Origin: WHSW01 sp963821345 | Lineage (GTDB): Bacteria; Actinomycetota; Thermoleophilia; Solirubrobacterales; 70-9 | Reading direction: 5' to 3' | NCBI GenBank assembly: GCA_963821345.1 | Contig: CAWGDM010000012.1 | Span: 558,001-622,000 of the forward strand | Length of the DNA: 64,000 nucleotides | Shown here: positions 44,881 through 52,030 of the stretch, one piece after another | Position numbering within the stretch: the first letter of the stretch is position 1 | How the letters are laid out: each line of letters starts with the position of its first letter | Made by a program: the position numbers and the translations under genes | Notes under the pieces: generated by a model | The model's input: only the letters and a program-made list of their open reading frames with translations | Told to the model about the DNA's origin: nothing | Databases searched by the model: none

Positions 44881-45600
44881 CTACTCCAGGCCCCCGCCCA
44901 GATAGGCGCTCTCGACTCGCGAGTCGGCGCGCAGCTCATCGCGGGTGCCGCTGGCCACGATCCGCCCGCCGCTGAGGACGTAGGTCCGGTCGGCGAAGTC
45001 GATCGCCTGGAAGGCGTTCTGCTCGACCAGCAGCACCGTGACCCCGGCTCCGCGGAGCCCCCTGAGCGCCGCGAAGACGACCTCGACCATCTGTGGCGCC
45101 AGGCCCAGCGACGGCTCGTCGAGCATCAGCAGCTGCGGTTTGCAGAGCAGGGCCCTGGAGATCGCGAGCATCTGCTGCTCGCCCCCCGAGAGGCTTCCCG
45201 CCGGGCCGTGGAGGTAGGGCCGCAGGGCCGGGAACCGCTCGAGCTCGGCCTCGAGGTCGGCCGCTGCGTCGTCGCTGCGACCCATGAACGTCGCCAGGCG
45301 GAGGTTCTCCTCGACGGTGAGCGAGGTGAAGATCTGGCGGCCCTCGGGAACCAGCGCCAGGCCCCGGCGGACCAGGCGCTCGGGCGGCGCGCCCCTGGTG
45401 TTCGTGCCCTCGAAGCGCACCTCGCCGCCGGACGGGCGAACGACGCCGGCGACCGTGTTCAGGGTGGTCGTCTTGCCGGCGCCGTTCGGGCCGATCAGGG
45501 CGACCGCCTCGTCGCGATCGACCTCGAGCGAGATCCCGCGCAGCGCCTGGGTTCCGCCGTACTGAACCTGCAGATCCTGGATCTCAAGCAGCGGGGTCAT
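44881..45600 (-). CDS. ABC transporter ATPase (LivF-like)
   Basis: 239 aa. Walker A GPNGAGKTTT, signature LSGGEQQMLAISRAL, Walker B LLMLDEPSLGLAP and switch region TVLLVEQN, the characteristic Gln-Asn ending of LivF. Overlaps the LivG-like gene by 17 bp. Cytoplasmic ATPase of the operon's importer. Confidence 0.92.
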   Translation of the reverse strand: MTPLLEIQDLQVQYGGTQALRGISLEVDRDEAVALIGPNGAGKTTTLNTVAGVVRPSGGEVRFEGTNTRGAPPERLVRRGLALVPEGRQIFTSLTVEENLRLATFMGRSDDAAADLEAELERFPALRPYLHGPAGSLSGGEQQMLAISRALLCKPQLLMLDEPSLGLAPQMVEVVFAALRGLRGAGVTVLLVEQNAFQAIDFADRTYVLSGGRIVASGTRDELRADSRVESAYLGGGLE

Positions 45601-46390
45601 CGCTCGCCGTGCCGAGATAGGCGGAGATCACGGCCGGATCGGAGCGCACCTGCTCGGGCGGGCCAAGGCTGATCGGCACCCCGTGATCGAGGACCAGGAT
45701 CCGATTGCAGATGCCCATGATCACCCGCATGTCGTGCTCGATCACGAGCACGCCGCAGTCGAGCCGGGCGGGCAGGTTCTTGATCGTCTCCGCGAGCTCG
45801 TCGCTCTCGACCTCGTTCAGCCCCGCCGCCGGTTCGTCCAGGAACAGGAACCGCGGGCGCATCGCGATCGCGCGGGCGACCTGAAGCCGCCGCTCCTCGC
45901 CCGAGGAGAGCGATTGGGCGAAGGCGTCCGCTCGATGGGCGAGGCCGAGCTCGGCGAGCGCCTCACGGGCGCGCTCGCGGGCGTCGGCGCGGCGAACTCC
46001 GAGCCCGACCGCGCCGACCTCGACGTTCTCGAACACGGTCAGGTCCGGGAACGAGCGGCCGCCCTGGAAGGTCCGGGCGAGGCCGGCGGCCGCGCGGCGA
46101 TGCGGGGGGTAGTCGGTGACGTCGACGCCGGCGAGCTCGACCCGCCCGGCGGTCGGGGTCTGGAAGCCGCTGATCGCGTTGACGAGCGTCGTCTTGCCCG
46201 CGCCGTTGGGGCCGATCAACCCGTGGACGTCGCCGACGCGGATCTCGAGGTCGACCTGGTCGACGGCCTTGATCCCCTCGAAGTGGACGGCGATCCCGAT
46301 CGCCTTGCAGCTGGCGACCGACTCGGGAGCCCGAGGCTCCCGAGTCGCGTCCGAGCTGGGGTGGGTCTCGGGTGTCCCCTCTTCGACCAC
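45584..46390 (-). CDS. ABC transporter ATPase (LivG-like)
   Basis: 268 aa. Walker A GPNGAGKTTL, RTFQGGRSFPDLTVFENV (Q-loop), LSSGEERRLQVARAIA, Walker B FLFLDEPAAGLN and VLVIEHDMRVIM are LivG features. The start is GTG at 46390, 12 bp after the binding-protein gene and without a clear ribosome site. The first ~28 residues before the ABC core are polar and Pro-rich and are encoded by DNA that contains a 13-bp inverted repeat (see 46319-46347). Confidence 0.9.
   Translation of the reverse strand: MVEEGTPETHPSSDATREPRAPESVASCKAIGIAVHFEGIKAVDQVDLEIRVGDVHGLIGPNGAGKTTLVNAISGFQTPTAGRVELAGVDVTDYPPHRRAAAGLARTFQGGRSFPDLTVFENVEVGAVGLGVRRADARERAREALAELGLAHRADAFAQSLSSGEERRLQVARAIAMRPRFLFLDEPAAGLNEVESDELAETIKNLPARLDCGVLVIEHDMRVIMGICNRILVLDHGVPISLGPPEQVRSDPAVISAYLGTASDDPAA
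46319..46347. repeat. Perfect 13-bp inverted repeat in the 5' end of the LivG-like gene
   Basis: CGACTCGGGAGCC and GGCTCCCGAGTCG separated by CGA, 44-72 bases into the coding region of the LivG-like gene. In the leftward mRNA it would fold into a stable stem just after the start of livG, between the abundant-protein gene (binding protein) and the ATPase genes. Such stems can stabilise the upstream message and lower the downstream one. Whether it acts that way here is inference. Confidence 0.5.
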
Positions 46391-46402
46391 TAACCGAGTG
46401 CT

Positions 46403-47620
46403 TCAGCCACTGGGCGTGGGGACCTCTTTCGCGTCCCAGGTGGTCACGAACGATGTCTTCCCGTCTTGGATCTCCATGATCCGCACGGTCCGGTTGAGGC
46501 TGATGTGGAACTCCGGGGTGAAGGTCGTCTCGAGCACGAACGGCTCGTCCGTGAACTGCTCCATCACCGCGGTCATCGCCTCGCCATCGGTCGATCCGGC
46601 CTGCTTGATGCCCTCCTCGATCGCCTGCACCGCCGCGTAGCCGCCGAGGAACGCGGAGACGTCCGGCGGCTTGCCGGCCTCCTTGGTGAACCGGTCGATC
46701 AGGTCGTTGACGCTCTTCTCCGGGTCGTCGCCGTAGATCGACGCCATCGCCGTGAACCAGACGTCGCTCAGACCCGGGACGGCCTCCTTCCAGTAGTCAC
46801 CGTCGAGGTCCGAGCCGCCGACGATCGGGGTGTCGATCCCGGCGTCGCGAATCTGCTTGATCGCCGCCGCGAACCCGGGCTGGAAGCTCGAGACGTAGAG
46901 GAAGTCCGGCTGCGGGGACAGCTGCGAGATCCGGCTGACCTGCGCGTCGATCGACTGGTCCTCCTGCTTGAAGGTGTCCTCGCCGACGATCTCACCGCCG
47001 ACGGCCTCGAAGCGCTCCTTGAACGCGTCGGTGCCCTGCTTGTTCTGATCGAGCGTGTCGTCGAGCAGCACGTAGGTCGAGGTCCACTTCTGATCCTCGT
47101 AGGTCCACTCGGCCGCCGCGGCACCCTCGGTGACCCCGGCGAGGCCCATCGTGTAGGCGAGGTTGCCGATCCCCTGCGGACCGAACGCGGTCGATGCGGC
47201 GCAGAGCGAGACGCCGATCTTGCCCGCCTCCTGGGCGACCAGGGCAGCGGGGGAGCCGAGGTCGAAGTCGCACGGAAGCAGCAGCACGTCGGCTCCATCG
47301 CTGATCACCTGGGTCGCCGCGTTGCCGGCGAGCTCGGGCTTCGACTTCATGTCCGCCTCGACGGTCTCGATCGGTCGCCCGTCGATACCCCCTTCTGCGT
47401 TGATGTCGTCGATCGCCAGCTGGGCCATCGTCTGGGCCGGGACGTCATAGGACTCGAGCACCCCGGTCTTGCCGACGACGAAGCCGACCGTGATCGGTTC
47501 TCCGGACGCGGCACTGGTGGTCGAATCGGTTGAGTCGTCGCCACCGCAGGCAGCCAACCCGAGCATCGAGACCGTCGCTATCAGCAGTGCTGCAAACCTC
47601 TGTGGCGTCATCCTGGTCAT
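46403..47620 (-). CDS. ABC substrate-binding lipoprotein (LIV/periplasmic-binding fold I type)
   Basis: 405 aa. Signal peptide with lipobox LAAC followed by GGDDSTDST. Peripla_BP_6 features: ITVGFVVGKTGVLESYDVPAQ, INAEGGIDGRPIE, then VGGSDLDGDYWKEA. AAGGAG lies upstream of ATG 47620. First gene of the long leftward operon, transcribed from the promoter region that holds box 1. Ligand unknown; the catabolic genes downstream suggest an amine, amino acid or cyclic amide. Confidence 0.9.
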   Translation of the reverse strand: MTRMTPQRFAALLIATVSMLGLAACGGDDSTDSTTSAASGEPITVGFVVGKTGVLESYDVPAQTMAQLAIDDINAEGGIDGRPIETVEADMKSKPELAGNAATQVISDGADVLLLPCDFDLGSPAALVAQEAGKIGVSLCAASTAFGPQGIGNLAYTMGLAGVTEGAAAAEWTYEDQKWTSTYVLLDDTLDQNKQGTDAFKERFEAVGGEIVGEDTFKQEDQSIDAQVSRISQLSPQPDFLYVSSFQPGFAAAIKQIRDAGIDTPIVGGSDLDGDYWKEAVPGLSDVWFTAMASIYGDDPEKSVNDLIDRFTKEAGKPPDVSAFLGGYAAVQAIEEGIKQAGSTDGEAMTAVMEQFTDEPFVLETTFTPEFHISLNRTVRIMEIQDGKTSFVTTWDAKEVPTPSG

Positions 47621-47666
47621 CTCGGCCCCTCGCTCCTTTTGATGGCGGACGCTATGCTGATCCGTG

Positions 47667-47694
47667 CATATCGATCAGTTGATTTGCAAACCTA
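47667..47694. promoter_or_regulatory. Regulatory box 1: likely TetR operator in the divergent promoter region
   Basis: Differs from the 42876-42903 box at one base: the palindrome core here is GATTTGCAAACC. It lies between the binding-protein gene (start 47620, leftward) and the TetR gene (start 47745, rightward), the standard place for a self-regulating TetR operator controlling both. Leftward, GATATG within the box could serve as part of a -10 element. Confidence 0.75.
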
Positions 47695-47744
47695 ACGTTC
47701 GACCCGGCGGGTGTCAAGCCGCCGGCAATCAATAGGTTGTGGCG

Positions 47745-48323
47745 ATGCCGAGACTCGAGCTGGGGGACATCAGGCGCGAGCAGATCTGCCGCAGCGCCGC
47801 CGCCGTGATCGCGGAGCGGGGCTTTCCCGGGTCGACGATGCGGCTCGTCGCCGAGCACGCCGAGGTCAGCACGGGGATGCTCAACCACTACTTCAGCAAC
47901 CGCGCCGAGATGCTGCTCGAGACGCTCGTCTTCGTCTCCAAGGGGATGAACGCCCGCTGTGCAGCGGCGATCGAAGGGGTTCCGGCCGGCGAGGAGCGCA
48001 TCCGCGCCCTGCTCAAGGCGGCGCTGCCGACCGACAACCAGACGACGGTCGCCTGGCGAGTCTGGATCGCGGCCTACGGCGAAGCCGTGCGCTCCGACCA
48101 GCTGCGGACGACGATCGAGAGCCGGCTCGAGCCCTGGTACGAGACCGTCGACTATGCCCTCGCCGGCGCCGATGGCGGCGCCGCGGGGCCGGACGTACCG
48201 CTCTCGTGGCAGGTCGACGCCCTGCTCAACGGCCTGGCGATCCAATGGCTCACCGCGAAGGCGGAACTGGAGCTCGAGCAGATCGAGGAGACGATCGTCG
48301 CCTTCGTCATGAACGGCGACTGA
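47745..48323 (+). CDS. TetR-family repressor, BetI-like
   Basis: 192 aa from ATG 47745, or two residues more from GTG 47739. The HTH is TMRLVAEHAEVSTGMLNHYFSNRAEML, of the BetI subtype (VSTG..NHYF). The C-terminal ligand domain has W.VWIAAYGEAVRSDQL, also BetI-like. BetI responds to choline and its relatives sense other amines and acids, matching the amine dehydrogenase in the operon it faces. Probably binds both 28-bp boxes. Followed after 20 bp by the cupin gene. Confidence 0.88.
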   Translation: MPRLELGDIRREQICRSAAAVIAERGFPGSTMRLVAEHAEVSTGMLNHYFSNRAEMLLETLVFVSKGMNARCAAAIEGVPAGEERIRALLKAALPTDNQTTVAWRVWIAAYGEAVRSDQLRTTIESRLEPWYETVDYALAGADGGAAGPDVPLSWQVDALLNGLAIQWLTAKAELELEQIEETIVAFVMNGD

Positions 48324-48343
48324 GTGACCATAAGGAGGAGCAC

Positions 48344-48715
48344 ATGGCGGACGTGATCAAGGACTCTGTGACCGAGGCCAGCCTGGGACCGGCGCCGATC
48401 GATCCGGCGGACATCGTCTCCGGCGAACCGGAGGGCTCGACCGTGATGCTGCGGCAGTCCGACGATAAGACCCTGCAGAACGGCGTCTGGCATTGCACGC
48501 CGGGGACGTTCTATCTGCCGCACAACTACGAGGAGACGATCACCGTGGTCGAGGGCCGGGTCACGGTGACGCCCGAGGGCGGCGAGCCGATCGAGCTCGG
48601 CCCCGGAGACACCGCGTTCTTTCCGGCCGGCACCCGGGTGCTCTGGGAGGTCCACGAAACGCTGCGCAAGTCGTGGCACATCTACGACGCCGACGGGACC
48701 CTGTTCGCGGAGTAG
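48344..48715 (+). CDS. Cupin (DUF861/EutQ-like) protein
   Basis: 123 aa after AAGGAGGAG at ideal spacing. The pattern GVWHCTPGTFYLPHNYEETITVVEGRVTVTPEGG..IELGPGDTAFFPAGTRVLWEVHETLRKSW is the DUF861 cupin family, which includes ethanolamine-utilisation EutQ relatives and small proteins of amine catabolism clusters. Metal ligands are few (H in YLPHNYEE, and the later E and H), so it may bind rather than transform a metabolite. Co-transcribed with the TetR gene. Confidence 0.85.
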   Translation: MADVIKDSVTEASLGPAPIDPADIVSGEPEGSTVMLRQSDDKTLQNGVWHCTPGTFYLPHNYEETITVVEGRVTVTPEGGEPIELGPGDTAFFPAGTRVLWEVHETLRKSWHIYDADGTLFAE

Positions 48716-48732
48716 AGCCGCCCCTCAGCCGG

Positions 48733-48969
48733 TCAGTCGCCGGTCACGGCGACGTTGACCGTCGAGCAGACGCCGCAGCGGACCCTGACCTTCTTCGTCA
48801 TCTGCATCGCGTGCATCGAGGCGGCGAGCACGTTCCCGCAGCTCACACAGACGTAGTCATCGGGACCGTTGCCCGTGAACGCCGGGCGGGCGGGATCCTC
48901 CTGGACCGCGGTCCCGGCCGCGAACGGGACCTCGCCCTCGCGGATCTCTCGCATCGTCACCGTCGCCAT
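48733..48969 (-). CDS. Small zinc-ribbon protein
   Basis: 78 aa with YVCVSCGNVL and VRCGVCSTVN: two CxxC pairs about 24 residues apart, a rubredoxin-like or zinc-ribbon knuckle. The 45-residue N-terminus is acidic. It is 12 bp downstream of coxG on the same strand, so it probably forms a pair with it. Possibly a metal-binding assembly factor; no direct evidence. Confidence 0.75.
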   Translation of the reverse strand: MATVTMREIREGEVPFAAGTAVQEDPARPAFTGNGPDDYVCVSCGNVLAASMHAMQMTKKVRVRCGVCSTVNVAVTGD

Positions 48970-48981
48970 CGTCGCCGGCCG

Positions 48982-49413
48982 TCAGAGCTCGCCCAGCTTG
49001 CCGGTGAAATCGGTGATCAGGGCGTCGAGGACGCCGACCACGACCCCCTCCCCCATCGACGCCGCCTTGCCGGTGATCTGGGCGCTGGTGTGGATCTTGC
49101 CGCCGCCGTCGGCGAGCTCGAAGGTGACGTCGGCGTTCGCGTGGCCCTGGCCGCCGGCCTCCTTCGACTTGACGCGGAGCACGGCCCGGTGCGCCGCCTC
49201 GTCACGCTCGACCACCTCGACCGTGCCGGTGAACTTCATCGACATCGCCCCCATCTTCAGCGAGATCTCGGCCTTGACCGCGTCCGGGCCGGTGGCCTCG
49301 ATCACGCGACCGCCGTCGACGCACGGGACCACGCGCTCGAGGTCGGTGACCGCGGCGAAGCTCTCGTCGATCGGCTTCGAGGTCGAAAACGAATGGTCCA
49401 GCTCGGTTGCCAT
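48982..49413 (-). CDS. coxG: CoxG-like SRPBCC-domain protein of the CO dehydrogenase locus
   Basis: 143 aa. Begins MATELDHSFSTSKPIDESFA and continues VVPCVDGGRVIEATGPDAVKAEI, IGAMSMKFTGTVEV-type strands and the C-terminal VVGVLDALITDFTGKL, matching CoxG (Bet v 1-like fold). CoxG associates with CO dehydrogenase at the membrane, and recent work proposes that it carries quinone. The C-terminal hydrophobic tail seen in some CoxG is missing here. It lies at the far end of the locus, separated from the other cox genes by the YceI gene on the opposite strand. Confidence 0.85.
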   Translation of the reverse strand: MATELDHSFSTSKPIDESFAAVTDLERVVPCVDGGRVIEATGPDAVKAEISLKMGAMSMKFTGTVEVVERDEAAHRAVLRVKSKEAGGQGHANADVTFELADGGGKIHTSAQITGKAASMGEGVVVGVLDALITDFTGKLGEL

Positions 49414-49457
49414 CTGCTGCTCTCCTTCGGGTTGGGCGCCGTTTATATGCTCGGCGG

Positions 49458-50007
49458 GTGTTGCAGGCGGGTACGCATCGTCTTGGACCCGAGGGCTCGA
49501 CGCTGTCGGTCCACACCGCGCGCGCCGGGAGCGGCGGCGAAGGCCGGACACGACCTGGCGATCGAGGTCACCGCGTGGGAGGCGACGATCGTCGTCGCCG
49601 ACGAACCCGCGGAGATCAGGCTCGAGCTGACCGCCGACCCGGCCTCGTTGCGCGTGCGCGAGGGCAAGGGCGGGATGCAGGCGCTCGGCGACGACGACAT
49701 CGACAACATCCACCAGACGATCGACGACGAGGTGCTGCTGCGCCGCGAGATCGCATTCCGGTCGACCAGCGCCGTTGCAGAGGGCGAGGACCTGGTCCGG
49801 GTCGAGGGCGAGCTCACCCTGTTCGGTAACACGCGCCCGATCTCGTTCGACCTGCGCGCCGGCGACGACGGGTCCGTCGCCGCGACCGCCGTCGTCAAGC
49901 AGAGCGACTGGGGGATGAAGCCGTACTCGGCGCTGTTCGGCGCGCTCAAGGTCGCCGACGAGGTCAGGGTCGTGCTCGATGGCCACCTCGCGGAGCCCGC
50001 TTCCTAG
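49458..50007 (+). CDS. YceI-family lipid-binding barrel protein, interrupted by a +1 frameshift
   Basis: About 182 aa after removal of one base near 49532 (run GCCGGGAGCGGCGG). The GTG start at 49458 gives MLQAGTHRLGPEGSTLSVHTARAG; the second frame continues KAGHDLAIEVTAWEATIVV and ends in SFDLRAGDDGSVAATAVVKQSDWGMKPYSALFGALKV.D.V.V, a clear YceI C-terminus. No signal peptide, so cytoplasmic. YceI proteins bind polyisoprenoid lipids. Its presence amid cox genes, and the known link of CoxG to quinone, is suggestive but unproven. Its TAG overlaps the convergent gene's stop (CTAG). Confidence 0.8.
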
Positions 50008-50455
50008 TCGGAGTAGACGGCCTGCGCGTCGAGGCCGCCCTCGACCCCGGGCGGCAGCGCCCCGGTGCCGTGGGCGTAGAGCGCCAGGTCCTCGATCGTC
50101 CTCGTCTCGCCGCCGTCCGGCGACCCAGCTGCCGTTCGACCAGGCGAGGGCGTCGGGCGCGACGTCCATCGCGACGCCCGCGAGCAGCCGCGCCTTGTCG
50201 CGGATCCTGCCGCTCGCGGTGGTGATCGCCGCCGGCGGTGCCGTCCGAGGGGCTGGTGTTGAAGCCGTGGCCCTCGCCGAAGCGGTCGGTGTCGGCCGCG
50301 ACGACCTTGACGTCGAGCGCCGGCACGCCGAGCTCGGCGGCGACGAGCGCCGCGTACTCGGCCTCCCGCCCGTCGGGCTCGGTGGTCAGGCTGAGCACCA
50401 TCTTGCCGGTCGGATGCACACGCAGGAACACCGCTCGATAGGCCTCGTCCGCCAT
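50004..50455 (-). CDS. Stand-alone fragment of a xanthine-dehydrogenase-family molybdopterin subunit, two +1 frameshifts
   Basis: About 149 aa after removing single bases near 50245 and 50120. It has its own ATG (50455), in a TGATG overlap with the upstream gene, and its own stop. It aligns with part of the C-terminal half of the CoxL in this locus: VHPTGKMVLSL, AADTDRFGEGHGFNTSPSDG, RIRDKARLLAGVAM, DALAWSNGSWV and GVEGGLDAQAVYSD. None of the cofactor-binding N-terminal half is present. A degenerate copy or a small accessory protein derived from a large subunit; the intact start and coupling favour the latter. Confidence 0.7.
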
Positions 50456-50652
50456 CACTGATCCTCCTTGTGGTCGTCCGTCCCGGCCCGCTCCGCGAGC
50501 CGCTTTCGCTCCTGATGCGCGCTCAGCGCGTTGTGCTCCTCGAGCTCGCAGAACGCCGGCTGCGGCCCGCCGAGCGGATGCGGTGGCACCGCCGGCCGCT
50601 CGCACCCGGGGTAGATGCAGGTCTTCTGGGTCTCGGTGTCAGTCGCGTTCAC
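50455..50652 (-). CDS. Small protein with CxxxxC/FC motif
   Basis: 65 aa from GTG at 50652, 14 bp inside the coxE end. TCIYPGCERPAVPPHP then GGPQPAFCELEEHNALSAHQERKRL: three Cys and two or more His in a pattern resembling the small zinc-finger-like proteins of actinobacteria. The C-terminus is charged. Coupled to both coxE and the downstream fragment. A possible metal chaperone, inferred from Cys content and position only. Confidence 0.65.
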   Translation of the reverse strand: MNATDTETQKTCIYPGCERPAVPPHPLGGPQPAFCELEEHNALSAHQERKRLAERAGTDDHKEDQ

Positions 50653-52030
50653 CGACCGACCATCCCGGCGTCGTCTTGCCCCGGCTCGGCCCGTAGCCGC
50701 TCGGCATCGCCACCGAGCTGCCGGGGACCGGGGTCGCGCTCGCCCACGGTTCCTCCTCGGGCGCGACCGGCTCCTCGTCCCCCTCCGCCGGCGGCTGCCC
50801 AAGGCCGGTACCGGCGCCGATCGCGTCGATCACCTCGGCGAGGGCGTCGAAGCTGTGGCCGCTGACCAGCGCGTCGCAGTGCTCGAGCGCGGCGACCATG
50901 CCGCCGGCGCGGACCGAGAACCCGCTCGCCCCGACCCGCGGGTTGACCCAGACGATCCGGTGGGCGAGCCGCGCCAGGCGCTCCATCTCGCGCCCGACGA
51001 CCGCCGGGTCGCCGCGCTCCCAGCCGTCGGAGAGGATCACGATCACCGCTCCGCGCGCCATCCCGCGGCGGCCGTGGCGGTCGGTGAACTCCTTCAGCGC
51101 ATCGCCGATCCGGGTCCCGCTCGACCAGTCCGGGGCGGCGGCGGCGGCGCGCTGGATCGCCCGGTCGGGATGGCGCGCGGCGAGCGCCCGCGTCACCCGG
51201 GTCAGGCGGGTCGCGAACACGAACGCCTCGGCGTTCGGGCCGGCGCCGGCCGCGCAGGCGAGGAACTGCAGGTAGGCGCGCGCGTACGGCTCCATCGAGC
51301 CGGAGATGTCGCAGAGCATCACCAGCCGGCGGGCGACGACGCGGCGGTGGCGGCGGGCGAGGCCGATCGGGTCGCCGGCGGTGCGCAGGCTGCCGCGCAG
51401 CGTCCGGCGCAGGTCGATGCGCTGGCCGTGGGAGCCGCGCTCGTAGCGGCGCGTGCGTCGCAGCGGCGTCGCCAGCTCGAGCCGCGACATCAGCCGGTAG
51501 AGGCTCGCGAGCTCGCCGGGGCCGAGCGCGTCGAAGCTCTTCGACCCGAGCACCTCGTCGTCGCTGGCGATCGCCAGCGGGACGTCGAGCTCGGGGGCGT
51601 CGGGGTCGTCCTCGGCCGGGCGCGGCGCCGACGAGCCGACGCTTCCGGCTCGGCGCTCCTCGGCCCAGTCGCGCGCCGCGCCCGGGCGCTCGCTCGCGGG
51701 CCGGGCGTCGGCCGGCGCCGGCTCGGTGCGGGCGTCCTCGAGCTCGGGCGCGTCGGGTGCGGCCGACCTGCCGAAGACCTCGCCGAAGACGGCGTCGAAG
51801 GCAGCCGCCTCGGCCCGATCGGTGACGAACACCGAGCGCGCGGTCCAGTACAGGCGGCGGCGGCTCTGCGGGCGGGTCAGCGTCAACGCCCGGGCAAACT
51901 CGGCCGAGCGCTCCGGGGTGACCGCGATCCCGGCGTCGCGCAGGCGCTTGCCGAGCGAGCCGGCGAGCGGCGCCAGGTCGAGGTGGATCGTCTCGACCGC
52001 GAACGGCGGCGCCCCGCCCGGCTCAGCCAC
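50639..52030 (-). CDS. coxE: CoxE-like VWA-domain protein, CO dehydrogenase maturation
   Basis: 463 aa from GTG 52030. The C-terminal VWA domain has the MIDAS motif LCDISGSM and later SSGTRIGDAL, then VIVILSDGWERGD. The N-terminal half holds a CoxE-type helical region (AGIAVTPERSAEFARAL) and a variable acidic linker. In Oligotropha, CoxE with the AAA protein CoxD is needed to install the sulfur and copper of the active site. Overlaps coxD by 8 bp and the small gene by 14 bp. Confidence 0.88.
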   Translation of the reverse strand: MAEPGGAPPFAVETIHLDLAPLAGSLGKRLRDAGIAVTPERSAEFARALTLTRPQSRRRLYWTARSVFVTDRAEAAAFDAVFGEVFGRSAAPDAPELEDARTEPAPADARPASERPGAARDWAEERRAGSVGSSAPRPAEDDPDAPELDVPLAIASDDEVLGSKSFDALGPGELASLYRLMSRLELATPLRRTRRYERGSHGQRIDLRRTLRGSLRTAGDPIGLARRHRRVVARRLVMLCDISGSMEPYARAYLQFLACAAGAGPNAEAFVFATRLTRVTRALAARHPDRAIQRAAAAAPDWSSGTRIGDALKEFTDRHGRRGMARGAVIVILSDGWERGDPAVVGREMERLARLAHRIVWVNPRVGASGFSVRAGGMVAALEHCDALVSGHSFDALAEVIDAIGAGTGLGQPPAEGDEEPVAPEEEPWASATPVPGSSVAMPSGYGPSRGKTTPGWSVGERD

